Source: Actinoalloteichus hoggarensis
GTDB lineage: Bacteria > Actinomycetota > Actinomycetes > Mycobacteriales > Pseudonocardiaceae
DNA length: 64,000 bases
Assembly: GCF_002234535.1 (NCBI RefSeq)
Contig: NZ_CP022521.1
Coordinates: forward strand, 3,658,001 to 3,722,000
Direction: 5' to 3'
Below the pieces are notes generated by a model. It was not told where the DNA came from, made no database searches, and saw nothing but the letters and a program-made list of their open reading frames with translations. The position numbers were made by a program, and so were the translations under genes. Shown in pieces: positions 1-11,818 of this stretch. Each line of letters opens with the position of its first letter. Positions within the stretch are counted from its first letter, which is position 1.

Positions 1-1
1 C

Positions 2-718
2 GGCGTCAGTGTCGACGCCGTCTTCGGCGCCACGTCCTCGCACGCCGTCCTCGACTGGTCGCGGCGCGGCATCCTGCACTCGAGGGTCATGCTCATCCAC
101 GCCACCGGCCTGACCGACGAGGCGTGGCGGGCGGCGGGCGACGCGGGGGCGACCGTGGCGCTGGCGCCGACCTCGGAACCGCTGATCGGGCTCGAGTCGG
201 GGGTACCCGCGATCGACGAGGCCCTCGCCGTCGGGATTCGCCCCGGCCTGAGCGTCGACGTCGAGGTGGCGTTGGCGGGCGACATGTTCACACAGATGCG
301 GACGCTGCTCGCCGTGCAGCGGATGCGGGCGGTGGAGCGTGCTCCCGACCGGACGGCACCGGCGGCACGGATCACCACCCGCGACGTCCTGGACTTCGCC
401 ACGCTGCACGGCGCCCACACGCTGGGGCTGGCCGATCGGACCGGGTCGATCGAACCGGGCAAGCGGGCGGACGTGATCCTGGTGAACGCGGAGTCGGTCG
501 CGACGATGCCGCTCAACGACGCGGTCGGAACGCTGGTGCTCGGGGCGAGCCCGGCCGACGTCGAGGCCGTGCTGGTGGACGGCGTGCCGCGCAAGTGGGC
601 GGGTTCGCTGGTCGGAGTCGACGTCGACGCGCTGCGGGTCGAGGTCACGGAGTCCCGGGACGCGATCCTGCGCAGGATCGGTCAGGGGGTCGATCAGCGA
701 CGACGCGCCGGCCGCTGA
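2..718 (+). CDS. amidohydrolase family protein, C-terminal part (5' truncated)
   Basis: The reading frame is open from the first bases of the window, so the N-terminus lies outside. What remains resembles the C-terminal half of metal-dependent amidohydrolases of the cytosine deaminase / S-adenosylhomocysteine deaminase group: a strand ending in an LIHATG segment, a TSEPLIG segment and the typical composite-domain end (IEPGKRADVILVN). The metal-binding HxH and most other ligands would be upstream and cannot be checked, so the substrate is unknown. It stops at 716-718. Family assignment is firm, specificity is not. Confidence 0.8.
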   Translation, partial: GVSVDAVFGATSSHAVLDWSRRGILHSRVMLIHATGLTDEAWRAAGDAGATVALAPTSEPLIGLESGVPAIDEALAVGIRPGLSVDVEVALAGDMFTQMRTLLAVQRMRAVERAPDRTAPAARITTRDVLDFATLHGAHTLGLADRTGSIEPGKRADVILVNAESVATMPLNDAVGTLVLGASPADVEAVLVDGVPRKWAGSLVGVDVDALRVEVTESRDAILRRIGQGVDQRRRAGR

Positions 719-986
719 TCGCCCTTCGCACCGGACCGACCTCGTCGACTCGCCGTCATCCGCCGCGGCCGGACGGACCCGTGCCCCCTCGGGCGGCGGT
801 TCGCACCCGACCTCGGCACCGCCGGACGCGGTGGGCTCGGCGCGCATCCGCGCGGAACGGGCCGGGACCGGGGTCGACAGGCGAGCACCGGATCACATCG
901 GCCTCGAATCGGGAATATCCGTCTTCGTCGTGGCGTCCTCTCCTGTCGTCCAGGGCAGCCCGACGTATTCGGTTGGAGAGCATCAC

Positions 987-1415
987 GTGACCACCCCTCA
1001 AGAGCTCACGAAGATCAACGAGCACGTCATCAAGGAGTTCCGGGAGAACGGCGGACGGGTCGGCGGGATGTTCGAGGGCGCGCCGCTCGCACTCGTGCAC
1101 CACGTCGGCGCGCGGTCCGGTACCGAGCGCATCGCGCCGCTGGTCTATCTCGAGGACGACGGCCGCCTCTTCATCTTCGCGAGCAACGGCGGCGACCCGA
1201 AGCATCCCGCCTGGTACCACAATCTCGTCGCCAAGCCGAGGACCACCGTGGAGATCGGCACCGAGACGTTCCCGGTGACCGCCACGGTCATCACCGGCGC
1301 GGAGCGCGACGCGATCTATGCGACGCAGAGCACCGTGGCCCCGCAGTTCGCGGAGTACCAGAGCAAGACCGCTCGGGTGATTCCCGTGGTGGAACTGGTC
1401 CGCGACCCGTCCTGA
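987..1415 (+). CDS. deazaflavin-dependent nitroreductase (DDN) family protein
   Basis: Predicted 142-aa small split-barrel protein of the F420-dependent nitroreductase/quinone reductase family common in actinomycetes. Visible signatures are HHVGARSGTERIAPLVY near the start and GGDPKHPAWYHNLVAKP in the middle, which in this family form the F420-binding surface. I chose the GTG at 987 because GGAGAG lies 7-12 bases upstream and homology begins just after it; the frame extends further upstream without family resemblance. It stands alone between the amidohydrolase and a long non-coding stretch. Substrate is unknown; F420 use is inferred from the family. Confidence 0.82.
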   Translation: MTTPQELTKINEHVIKEFRENGGRVGGMFEGAPLALVHHVGARSGTERIAPLVYLEDDGRLFIFASNGGDPKHPAWYHNLVAKPRTTVEIGTETFPVTATVITGAERDAIYATQSTVAPQFAEYQSKTARVIPVVELVRDPS

Positions 1416-2108
1416 TCTCCGGTCGTCGCCGTTCGGGTGGGGCCCTGCGCGGGCCGGGCCGGGGCGGCGCGGACTGCCGGTGTTCGACAGCGCGTGGGCG
1501 CGGCGGTCGACGACGGCGGTGTTCGGACCGAATTCCGCCGTCTTCGTCGGCGAGCCGAGTCGGGAACGCCGAAACGACAGTGCCGGCGCCGCCTCGCTCT
1601 CGGGCCTGTGGTCACCGGACGGGTCGCCCGTGGGGTGGCCCGGTCCGGCGCGGCGCGATCGGCGACGGAACCGGCTCGTCTCGGTATTCGAACTGTTCGT
1701 CGCCGGGGCGACGTCCCGCGCGTTCCTCGAAGGAGGACGATCGCGTCCGCGTCTGGCGCGTGATCGGGCGGGTCGCCGCGTGCCGGGGCGCGTTCGGTGA
1801 CGCGGTCCTCGGTGTTCCGATCGGCGACCGCCGTGCTTCCAGCTTATTTTCGATGAGTACTGAAGGAATAGACGTCAAAGAATGATTTGATGGCGGCCTC
1901 CGGCGTCGCGCCCGCAGCCCCACGCCGCCGACTCTGGCCCGCCGAGACCCCCGGTGCGCCGTCGCCCCTCGCGACGCCGTCGGGCCTGCGACACGGTGAT
2001 GCGCCGAACACGCGAGCGGACCGGACGCGCTCGGCCGCCTAAGATAACAGCACGGTCGTTCGTGCTAATTTATCGCCCGCAGTCGCCGCCGATCGAGGAG
2101 TACCGGCC
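1416..2108. other. intergenic region, no gene recognised
   Basis: About 690 bases without a convincing gene: the open frames here have no ribosome binding site and low-complexity Arg/Gly/Pro translations. A short AT-richer patch at about 1845-1890, and another at 2041-2075 just before the next gene, are the only promoter-like places. Confidence 0.5.
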
Positions 2109-3014
2109 ATGGACGCCGTCAAGTCATTCGCCAGCGCCACGCTCAACAGCCTCTCCCGCGTCTCGGGATCGCTGGCCGGAAAGGGCGCCTTCCAACTGTT
2201 CGGCATGCCGATGGCCCGCAGCTCCCTGCGCCCGGCCGAGCGCGAGCGGCTCGGTACGGCACGCCGCGAGCAGCTGCGGATCAACCGCTCGGCGGTGTCG
2301 GTCTACCGCTGGGGCACCGGCGAACGGCCCGTGCTGCTCGTCCACGGCTGGCAGTCCCGAGGATCGCGCCTGACCGACCTCGTGCCCGGCCTCCTCGAAC
2401 AGGGCCGCAGCGTCATCACCTTCGACGCGCCCGCCCACGGGGACTCCACCGGCCGCAGCGCCACCATCCACCACTACCGCGAGATCCTCTCCCGACTCCA
2501 GGAGCGCCACGGCGTCTTCGAGGCGATCGTCGCCCACTCGGTGGGCGTGCTCGGGGCCTTCTACTCGCTGGCGCACGGCGGCGTCGAGGCACGCAGGCTC
2601 GTGAGCATCAGCGGGGTCTGCGACTTCGCGCACCTGGTCGACGAGTTCTGCGCCATCCTGAAGATCCGCGACCCGCTGAAGGCGCAGCTGCTCCGCGAGA
2701 TCGGCGCGCGCCTCTTCCCCGACCTGCCCGCCGACCGAATGCCGTTCTCGATCACCCACGCCGCCGAGGCGGTCGCGATACCCGCCCTGGTCGTCCACGA
2801 CGAGCACGACGACCGGATCGAGGTGACACAGGGACGGCGGATCGCCGCCGCGTTGGGCCACCAGGCCCGGCTGGTCATCACGACCGGACTGGGCCACCGA
2901 CGCATCCTCGGCGATGACGAGGTCATCCGCACCGTGCTGGACTTCGTGGCGGAGGACGCGACGCGGCGGGACGGACCCACCGCGCCCGTCGCCGCCCCGG
3001 TCTCGGCCGACTGA
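2109..3014 (+). CDS. alpha/beta hydrolase
   Basis: A 301-aa alpha/beta-hydrolase-fold protein. The HGWQSRGSRL segment gives the oxyanion-hole HG motif, DAPAHGDS follows strand 4, and AHSVGVLGA is the nucleophile elbow, with the catalytic Ser in a G/A-x-S-x-G context. The late GLGHRRIL gives the catalytic His, and VHDEHDDRI the acidic residue. No signal peptide is seen, so it should be cytoplasmic. The ATG at 2109 is preceded by GAGGAG at 2095-2100. It is followed 170 bases later by a TetR-family regulator in the same direction. Substrate unknown. Confidence 0.85.
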   Translation: MDAVKSFASATLNSLSRVSGSLAGKGAFQLFGMPMARSSLRPAERERLGTARREQLRINRSAVSVYRWGTGERPVLLVHGWQSRGSRLTDLVPGLLEQGRSVITFDAPAHGDSTGRSATIHHYREILSRLQERHGVFEAIVAHSVGVLGAFYSLAHGGVEARRLVSISGVCDFAHLVDEFCAILKIRDPLKAQLLREIGARLFPDLPADRMPFSITHAAEAVAIPALVVHDEHDDRIEVTQGRRIAAALGHQARLVITTGLGHRRILGDDEVIRTVLDFVAEDATRRDGPTAPVAAPVSAD

Positions 3015-3185
3015 GCGGGCCGCCGGGCCGGCGCGCAGGCGACGCCGCCCGACCGCGTCGACGCCGATCGCCGGGCCGAACCGGGGCGGACCCGGCCATG
3101 AGCACCGCACGACCAGCCGCGTCTTCAGTACACTGCCGCGTTCAGGCACACGAGGTCTCGGCCCAGCAGACAGGCAGGCACGGGA

Positions 3186-3845
3186 ATGGCAGCACGAGCG
3201 CACTCCGACGGCGACGGACGGGTCGAACGCGGCAATCAGACCCGCAGGCTGATCCTGCGGCGCAGTGTGGACACGGCGTCCGTCGAAGGGCTCGGCGGAC
3301 TCTCACTCGGCCGTCTCGCCACCGAACTCCAGCTCAGCAAGAGCGGGGTGTTCGCCCTCTTCGGGTCCAAGGTAGACCTCCAGGTCGCCACGGTCCGGGC
3401 GGCGGTCGCGATCTACGTCGAGCACGTCGTCGCACCCGCGCTCCGCCTGCCGCCGGGGCTCGGCAGGCTCTGGACGGCGTGCACCTCGTGGCTGCGTTAC
3501 TCCCGGGACCGCGTGTTCCCCGGCGGCTGCTTCTTCTACGCCGTCTCCGCCGAGTACGACACCCGCGAGGGGCCGGTGCACGATGCCGTCGCCACCGCCC
3601 GGTCCGACTGGACGCGCTTCCTCGAGGAGACGGCCCGTGAGGCCCAGCGGACCGGCGAGCTTCGCGAAGACGTCGACGTCGGCCAGCTCGTCTTCGAGAT
3701 GATCGCCTTCATGGAGCTGGCCAACGCCGAGTCCGTGATGCACCGCGACGACACCTACTACGACCGCGCGGCCAAGGGCATCACCGCGCGAGTACGCGCC
3801 TCGGCGGTCGACCCCGCGCGGCTGCCGGAGCCCGCGCTGTCCTGA
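3186..3845 (+). CDS. TetR/AcrR family transcriptional regulator
   Basis: A 219-aa regulator. The N-terminal helix-turn-helix spans about residues 18-65 (GLSLGRLATELQLSKSGVFALFGSK), the usual TetR fold. The C-terminal part resembles TetR_C domains of the AefR/LfrR-like kind, with a GGCFFYAVSAEYD segment. It probably represses its own gene or the adjacent alpha/beta hydrolase, but no clear palindrome was found just upstream. Length and domain order are normal. The effector is unknown. Confidence 0.88.
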   Translation: MAARAHSDGDGRVERGNQTRRLILRRSVDTASVEGLGGLSLGRLATELQLSKSGVFALFGSKVDLQVATVRAAVAIYVEHVVAPALRLPPGLGRLWTACTSWLRYSRDRVFPGGCFFYAVSAEYDTREGPVHDAVATARSDWTRFLEETAREAQRTGELREDVDVGQLVFEMIAFMELANAESVMHRDDTYYDRAAKGITARVRASAVDPARLPEPALS

Positions 3846-4421
3846 CGACGTCCCCTGTGCGGCGGCTGCGTCCTGCCTGATCCGAGGCGACCGCCCGCTG
3901 CACGTTATGACGACGCGGTGACGGACGACGCGGTGACGGACGATCCCGACGACATCGGTCACCGTGCCGAGGCGCGGAGTCTCCTCGTCGACGTCGGGCC
4001 ACCGCAGCGGGACCGGCGCACGTCCGCCGCCGCCTCGTAGGCCGAGACACGACGGCGGACGCGGATCGGCGGGGGAGCCCGTCGGCACGACGGCGATCAG
4101 ACTCCCGCCGCGACGTCGAGTCGCCGACGGGCGGCGGTCGCGGTGTCCCGAGAGACGGTGCTGACGTGCCCGGACGGCCGGCGTTCGGCGCCACAGGTCG
4201 CACCGCCTCCGGAGCGGGACGGCCCGGCGTGCGGCGCAGGCGTCGACCCCGCCATCCCAGCGGGACGGACGGCTCCCTGGGACGCCTGCGGACCGCCGTG
4301 ACACTCGCATCCTCGACGGTCGTCGGCGTCCGACGCCGGTGTGCCGCCCGGTCGTCGGCGTCCGACGACGTCGGGAGGCCGACGTCCCGCCCCGCCGCGT
4401 GCGGGGCAGGACCGGTGCGGT
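3846..4421. other. intergenic region with short tandem repeats
   Basis: No gene supported between the convergent ends of the TetR gene and the SMP-30-like pseudogene. It holds two and a half copies of a 15-base unit (ACGACGCGGTGACGG) from 3910 to about 3945 and the duplicated hairpin listed separately. Confidence 0.5.
4321..4367 (-). terminator. duplicated GC hairpin, possible terminator
   Basis: The sequence CGTCGGCGTCCGACG occurs at 4321-4335 and again at 4353-4367. Each copy is a self-complementary hairpin (CGTCGG/CCGACG with a 3-base loop) about 55-100 bases past the stop of the SMP-30-like gene on the minus strand. No T-run follows, as is common in actinomycetes; the terminator role is inferred. 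Confidence 0.4.
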
Positions 4422-6279
4422 TCAGTCGGCGTCTTCCCCGGGGATCACCCGCTCCTGATCGGCGGTCGCCGAGGCGTCCTCGGAGCGATCCCGACTCGGC
4501 TCCGCCGGGCGCGGAGTCAGCCGCAGCACGCTGCCCTCGCCGTCGGCCGAGAGGTAGAGCGCCCCGGTCGAGTCCACCGCGAGTCCGGCGAACCGTCGAG
4601 GCAGCCCGGGCAGGCCGTGGCAGAACAGGGCGGGCTCGGCTCGGGTGACCCCCGACGGCAGGCCCACCGGCAGGTCTGCCACGTCGATCCGCCGCTGTCC
4701 CGTGGTCGGGTCCACCGCCCGCGGCAGCCGGGGCCCGGTCTCGACGACGAACAGCTCGCCGTCCCGGAACGCCCGCCCCTGCGGGGCGCCGAGTCCGTCG
4801 GCCACCGGCACCGCCTCGCCGCCGTCGACGCGGAGCACCGCGCCACGTCGTTCGTCGCTGACGTAGCACCGCTGTCGGTCGTCGAAGGCAACGTCGACGG
4901 GGTGGTCGAGGCCCGTCGACGAGCACCGTGACGACGTCGTCCTCGTCGATGGCGAGCACCCGACCCGCACCCGCCCCGGCGACGACGAGCACACCGTCGC
5001 CGCGCACGGCCAGGCCCGCGGGCCCGTCCAGTGCCTCGGCCCGCACTCGCACGGCCCGCGTCACCGGGTCGTACGTGCACACCCGGCCGTACTGCGAGGT
5101 CACGTGCAGCAGCCCGTCGTCGGCGGCGATGCCGTGAGCGAAGATCACCATCGCGCGGGTGGACACGTCGCTCGCAGGCGCGTCCGGCCCGTCCCGCGGC
5201 TCGGCTCGGGCAGGAGTGGCGGGCGACTCGGCGTCGGAACCGCGGCCCGCCTGGTCCGCGGGTCCCGCCGGGCGGCCCGTCGCCGTCAGGCCCGCCGATG
5301 CCGCCGGCTGCGCCGTCCCCGCCGCGCCGCCGGAGCTCGCCACCCCGGTAGGACTCGCCGGCCGGTAGTGGTCGGCCGCGTACACCTCCCCGTCCGCGGC
5401 CACCGCCACGCCGAACGGCCCGTCGACCCCGGCGGGACGACGTCGCGAGTCCGGCCGTCGGGATGCAGCTCGGCGATGCCGCCGCCGGCGTAGCTGGAGA
5501 CGAACATGCGGTTCTCCCCGTCGAAGGCCGCGTTGTCCAGCCCGGTCACCCCGCTCGCCACGATCGTGCGCGAGCCCGTGCCGAAGAGGTCGATGACGGT
5601 GACATACCCCTCGGCCCCTCTAGACAGCACGATCAGCCTGCCGCCCTCGTCGAAGCGCACCGCCACCGGCTCGTGCACCCGGTCCGCCACGAGCTCCGGC
5701 TCGCCGCCGTCGAGCCCGATCCGATAGACCTCGCCGGTGAGCATGTGCGGGTAGTGGAGGCAGCCGTCCGGCCCCAGCTGCATCGCGTTGCCCACGACCG
5801 GCCCACCGGTGAGCACCCTCGGTTCGTCGCCGTCGAGGGGGAACGGCTCCAGCAGGCGACCGTCGACGGCCATCTCGTTGACGAAGAGCCGCTCGCCGAC
5901 GCAGGCGATGCCGTTGGGCACCCGCACTCGGTCCGTGACGAGGGTGAAGGCGCCGCCGGGATCTCGACGCCACACCCGGCCGGGGACGAGGTCGGTGAGG
6001 TACATCGAGCCGTCCGGCCCGAAGGCGAGGTCGTCGGGCGACTGGACGGGGCCGTTCGCGGGAATGATCACCTCGACGTCACCGAGGCGACGTCGACCGC
6101 GCTGACCTGCCCGGCGAGGAACTGGGCCACGTAGAGTCGCCCGTCCGGCCCGAAGGCGACGCCGTTGGAGCCCCACAGCCGGTTCGGCCGATTCAGCCGC
6201 TGAACGGACCAGCGGCGACTCACCGGCGTCGGGAGTCCGGCCGCGGCGAGACGACTCGGCGGCGCCTCCCCCTCGGGCC

Positions 6280-6283
<4 letters not shown>
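4422..6283 (-). pseudogene. SMP-30/gluconolactonase-like beta-propeller gene with three frameshifts
   Basis: The start ATG (6283) overlaps the stop of the monooxygenase gene as ATGA, so it is the second gene of that operon. The frame opens with WGSNGVAFGPDGRLYVAQF, then shifts near 6083 into SPDDLAFGPDGSMYLTDL and onward, shifts again near 5430 into VAVAADGEVYAADHY, and a third time near 4911 into DHPVDVAFDDRQRCYVSDE, ending at 4422. All joins lie in G/C runs. Adding one base at the first two sites and removing one at the third gives a single frame of about 620 residues with repeated propeller blades. A Pro/Ala/Gly linker sits in the middle. SMP-30-like proteins often act as lactonases, which suits a Baeyer-Villiger partner. 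Either genuine decay or homopolymer sequencing error. Confidence 0.75.
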
Positions 6284-8109
<1,826 letters not shown>

Positions 8110-8534
8110 GCAGGCCTCTCTGGTCGGGTCGGGTGCTGATCGGGCTGAGGACTGGTCCGGGCCGGTCGCTGGTCGGAGGGTGCTGATCGGTCGAACGGCG
8201 GTGGCGGGCCGTCCCCGGTACGACGCCCGCCGTACCCGAGTCCGCCATGGACGTTCCCGCGGCGGGTTCGGCGCGGTGCCGGTGTTTCGGGTCGACGCCG
8301 TCGCGACGCGGTCCGCTCGCTCGGCCTGGTGGGCCGCGCCCTTCGGAGCGTCGTGCGGCCGAGCCGCACGGCGTCGTGCGGGCGCCGCCCGGCCGCCTCC
8401 GCGCGGAGTCGACACCAGCCCTCCGTCCTCCTCCTGGGAAGGCACGGCCTGCTCCGGCGCCGAGCCCCGGAGCGTGTTCGCCGCCGCCTCGTCGTGATCT
8501 CGACCCACTCCAGCTAAGCGACGCCCGGTTGATG
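8110..8534. other. intergenic region upstream of the monooxygenase
   Basis: About 425 bases of GC-rich DNA with no recognisable gene. If the operator at 8535 controls the monooxygenase operon, this would be a long 5' leader, or a second promoter lies closer to 8109. Nothing in it allows a choice. Confidence 0.4.
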
Positions 8535-8550
8535 AGTCAACCGACTGACT
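8535..8550. promoter_or_regulatory. palindromic operator O1 (AGTCA-N6-TGACT)
   Basis: AGTCA AACCGAC-type centre TGACT: an inverted repeat of AGTCA and TGACT 6 bases apart, followed by TTAA. It lies between the divergent monooxygenase and alcohol dehydrogenase genes. Near-identical sites occur at 13563 and 13916, so the three are probably bound by one regulator. Confidence 0.65.
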
Positions 8551-8559
8551 TAATTATCC

Positions 8560-8593
8560 CTGGTCACAGACTCCGGTGATACTGGTCACAGAC
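8560..8593. repeat. direct repeat CTGGTCACAGAC x2
   Basis: The 12-mer CTGGTCACAGAC starts at 8560 and again at 8582, 22 bases (two helical turns) apart. It lies immediately beside operator O1 in the divergent promoter region. The phasing suggests a second DNA-binding protein; no owner can be named. Confidence 0.4.
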
Positions 8594-8825
8594 CGTGATG
8601 GTCGAGGGGGCGACGCCCGAGCCCGTCGACTCCGATCGGGCGAGCCAGGCCCCGTGTCCTCGCCGAGTCGCCCCGCCGCCGTCAGGTTTCGGCCTCGACC
8701 GCCCAGGGGACCCGAGAAGCGGCGAGCAGGTTCGATGCCGCCGCCTGGACACCGACGGCGGCCGAAGCGAGACCCCGCGCGGGCGGCCTCGCGTCGGATC
8801 GCACGAACGCTCCGGAGAGGAAGCC

Positions 8826-9860
8826 ATGCGAGCGACGCTGATCTACGGGGCGGGCGACGTCCGGGTGGAGGACGTGCCGGACGCCAGGCTCCGCGAACCC
8901 ACCGACGCCGTGGTCCGGGTCGTGCGATCGTGCGTCTGCGGCAGCGACCTGTGGCCCTTCGCCTCTCGGCCCGCCTCCGAGCGCGGCGACCGGATGGGAC
9001 ACGAGTTCCTCGGCGTGGTGGAGGAGGTCGGCGCCGCGGTGACCGCGCCCGCGGTCGGCGACGTCGTGGTCGCGCCGTTCGTCTGGGCGGACGGCACCTG
9101 CGACTTCTGTGCCGAGGGCCTGCACACCTCGTGCAGGCACGGCGGCAACTGGGGCGCGCCGGACGTGGACGGCGGTCAGGGCGAGGCGGTGCGCGTCCCG
9201 CAGGCCCAGGGCACGCTGGTACGACTTCCCGTGGCGGCGGACTCGCCGCTGCTGCCCGCGCTGCTCACCCTCTCCGACGTCCTGCCGACCGGGCATCACT
9301 GCGCGGTGACGGCCGGGGTCGGACCGCGCACCACGGTCACCGTGATCGGCGACGGCGCCGTCGGCCTCTGCGCGGTGCTGGCGGCCCGGCGGCTCGGCGC
9401 CGCGCGCATCCTGCTGATGGGCAGGCACACCGACCGCACCGACCTCGGCGGCGAGTTCGGCGCCACCGACGTCGTCGCGGAGCGCGGCGAAGAGGGCGTC
9501 GAGCGGGTCCGCGAGCTGACCGGCGGCGACGGCACACACGCCGTCCTGGAATGCGTGGGCACCCGGCCCGCGGTGGAGACGGCCTTCGGCGTGGTGCGTG
9601 ACGGCGGCGCGGTCAGCCGGGTCGGCGTCCCGCAGTACGCCGAGGTCCCGATGGACTTCGGCGTGTTCCTGCGCAACATCACGCTCACCGGCGGCGTCGC
9701 GCCCGCCCGCGCCTACATCGACGAACTGCTGCCCGACGTGCTCGACGGCGTCATCGAGCCCGGCAAGGTGTTCGATCGGACGATCAGCCTCGACAGGGTC
9801 GCCGACGGTTACCGCGCGATGGCCGACCGCACGGCGCTGAAGGTGCTGCTGCGCGTCTGA
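8826..9860 (+). CDS. zinc-dependent alcohol dehydrogenase family protein
   Basis: A 344-aa medium-chain dehydrogenase. The catalytic zinc site is visible as C-G-S-D-L near residue 38 and GHEFLG near 60; the NAD(P) Rossmann fold has GDGAVGLCAV. In the structural zinc lobe (DGTCDFCAEGLHTSC) the first of the usual four Cys is Asp, which may weaken that site. The ATG at 8826 follows GGAGAGGAAG. It is divergent from the monooxygenase gene with the shared operator between them. The likely role is oxidation of an alcohol, such as the P450 product, to the ketone used by the Baeyer-Villiger enzyme; this pathway link is inference. Confidence 0.85.
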   Translation: MRATLIYGAGDVRVEDVPDARLREPTDAVVRVVRSCVCGSDLWPFASRPASERGDRMGHEFLGVVEEVGAAVTAPAVGDVVVAPFVWADGTCDFCAEGLHTSCRHGGNWGAPDVDGGQGEAVRVPQAQGTLVRLPVAADSPLLPALLTLSDVLPTGHHCAVTAGVGPRTTVTVIGDGAVGLCAVLAARRLGAARILLMGRHTDRTDLGGEFGATDVVAERGEEGVERVRELTGGDGTHAVLECVGTRPAVETAFGVVRDGGAVSRVGVPQYAEVPMDFGVFLRNITLTGGVAPARAYIDELLPDVLDGVIEPGKVFDRTISLDRVADGYRAMADRTALKVLLRV

Positions 9861-10344
9861 GTCGATCGAGGAACCGTTGCCGCGTCTGCTCGGATCGGAC
9901 GGTGTCCCGTCTCGCCGGACGACTCCTCGACGGCTGCCTCGGCGACCCCGCCCGGTTCCGAGATCGACGACCCGATCTCGGGACCGGAGTACGGCAGGCA
10001 CGACCAGGCCTCGACGAACGCGAACGCCCGCCGGTTCCGCATCCCGCTCCGCGCCGTTCGACGCGGGGACTCACCGTCGAGTGCGGCACGGCCGAGAACG
10101 GCGGGGCCGTGCCGCGCCCCTGGAGACTCCGGGACGCCCGGATTCCTGGCGCGCTCCACGGCGTCCGGCATCGGTCGTGTGTCATCGGTCGTGGGCGAGG
10201 GCGGAGTGCGGCCGACCCGCGGTCGCACTCGTGCGCGGCCCCTGCTCCCCGACGCCGAACCGCCCAGCCGCGGTCACACAGTGGACCACCACGACGCCCG
10301 TGCCGACCGCGGCCAGGCCCGCCCCGCCCCGCGCGGCGCGCAGC
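9861..10344. other. intergenic region between convergent genes
   Basis: About 480 bases between the ends of the alcohol dehydrogenase (+) and the P450 (-). No supported gene or RNA was found. Confidence 0.5.
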
Positions 10345-11556
10345 TCACCAGGTGACGGGCAGTTCGTAGACGCCGTAGACGAAGCCGTCGTGCTTGAACG
10401 GGATCTCGTCGAAGTCGACGGCGAGTCGCAGACCGGGGAGACGTCGATAGAGGGTGCGGTAGACGATCTCGAGTTCCAGGCGGGCCAGCGACTGACCGAG
10501 ACACTGGTGTCCGCCGAAGCCGAAGGCCACGTGATGCCGGGCCTCCCGCAGTACGTCGAGCCGATCCGGATCGGGGAAGGCCTGTTCATCGCGGTTGGCG
10601 ATCTCGTTGGGCAGCACCAGCCCCTCCCCCGCCCGCACGGTCCGTCCGGCGACCTCCAGGTCGGCCAGCGCCACGCGACGCCTGCCGCCGTGGGTGATGT
10701 TCAGGTAGCGCAACAGCTCCTCGACCGCCCCCGGGACGACCTTCGGATCGTCGGCGTCGCGCACCAGGGCGAGCTGCTCGGGATGACGCAACAAGGTCAG
10801 GGTGCTCAACGCGATCATGTTCGCGGTCGTCTCGTGGCCCGCGATCAGCAGCAGCACCGCCATCGAGGTGGCCTCCGGCGTGGTCAGCTCCCCCCTCGTG
10901 ATGCGGGCGGCGAGCCGGGAGAGCAGGTCGTCACCGGGATCGTCGATCTTGGCCGTCACCAGTGCGTGGAGGTACTCGCTCAGCCGCCCGACGGCGTCGG
11001 TCCGCTGCTCCGGCGTCGAGTTCCGGTTGATCAGCGTCCTGCTGTTGCCCTGGAAGAAGTCGTGATCGGCGTAGGGGACGTCCAGCAGCCTGCAGATCAC
11101 CAGGGACGGCACCGGAAGGGCGAAGGCCTCCACCAGGTCCACCGGCGTCGGACCGGCCAGCAGCTCGTCGATCGAGTCGTCGACGATCCGCTGCACGGTC
11201 GGCCGCATGGCCGCCACCCGCTTCACGGTGAACTCGGCGCTGACCATCCGACGCAGCCGGGCGTGCTCGGGATCGTCCATCCCGATGAAGCTGAGGCCGC
11301 CCCCGTTACCGGGTGCCTGGCGGGGATAGTCGGGGCGGGTCATGTCGGCGCTGACCCGCGCATCGCCCAGCACGGCACGCTGATCGGCGTAGCGGGTGAC
11401 CAGCCAGGGTGTGCTGCCGTCCCACAGCCGGACCCGCGCCAGCGGCGACCGTTCCTGGAGTGCTCGCAGTTCCGGGGGCGGGTCGAAAGGACAGCCCTGG
11501 GCGCGGGGCATCGGGTATTCGGGAGTCTCGGCGGCGGGTTCGATCGTGCTCGTCAT
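10345..11556 (-). CDS. cytochrome P450 (CYP105-like)
   Basis: A 403-aa soluble bacterial P450. Visible hallmarks are the I-helix AGHETTANM, the ExxR of EELLRYL and the heme loop FGFGGHQCLGQ with the thiolate Cys. The HEAT-like N-terminus with CPFDPPPEL is typical of CYP105 relatives. The ATG at 11556 has GGAAGG upstream. It lies at the end of an operon after a TetR regulator, a 3Fe-4S ferredoxin and a ferredoxin reductase remnant, so electrons should come from the ferredoxin gene product. The reaction is probably hydroxylation of a hydrophobic substrate; the substrate is unknown. Confidence 0.92.
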   Translation of the reverse strand: MTSTIEPAAETPEYPMPRAQGCPFDPPPELRALQERSPLARVRLWDGSTPWLVTRYADQRAVLGDARVSADMTRPDYPRQAPGNGGGLSFIGMDDPEHARLRRMVSAEFTVKRVAAMRPTVQRIVDDSIDELLAGPTPVDLVEAFALPVPSLVICRLLDVPYADHDFFQGNSRTLINRNSTPEQRTDAVGRLSEYLHALVTAKIDDPGDDLLSRLAARITRGELTTPEATSMAVLLLIAGHETTANMIALSTLTLLRHPEQLALVRDADDPKVVPGAVEELLRYLNITHGGRRRVALADLEVAGRTVRAGEGLVLPNEIANRDEQAFPDPDRLDVLREARHHVAFGFGGHQCLGQSLARLELEIVYRTLYRRLPGLRLAVDFDEIPFKHDGFVYGVYELPVTW

Positions 11557-11818
11557 CGTGATCCTTCCGGTGCGGGCGGCACGCGCCCGGCAGGGCGACG
11601 CGCCCGGTACGGCCGTCGGACGAGTGGACGGCGGAGCCGCCGAGGGTTCGGCGGTGCCGTCGTGGCGGGGCGTGGTGACGGGGTGTCGTGGGCAGGGCGT
11701 TCGGGACAGGGCGTCGGGGCAGTGCGTCGCGCACCGGAGGTCCCCCGTGGACGACTCCCGGAGAAGGGTCGAGCAGTCGATCCGCATGGCGCGGGCCGTC
11801 GCGCGGTCTCGTCGCTCG
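11557..11818. other. spacer between reductase remnant and P450
   Basis: About 260 bases with no recognisable coding similarity, longer than expected inside an operon. It is probably debris from the decay of the reductase gene. Confidence 0.4.

Noticed and set aside
1480-1800. 106-aa plus-strand frame
   Set aside because: No ribosome binding site and no recognisable fold; two other overlapping frames of equal quality exist there.
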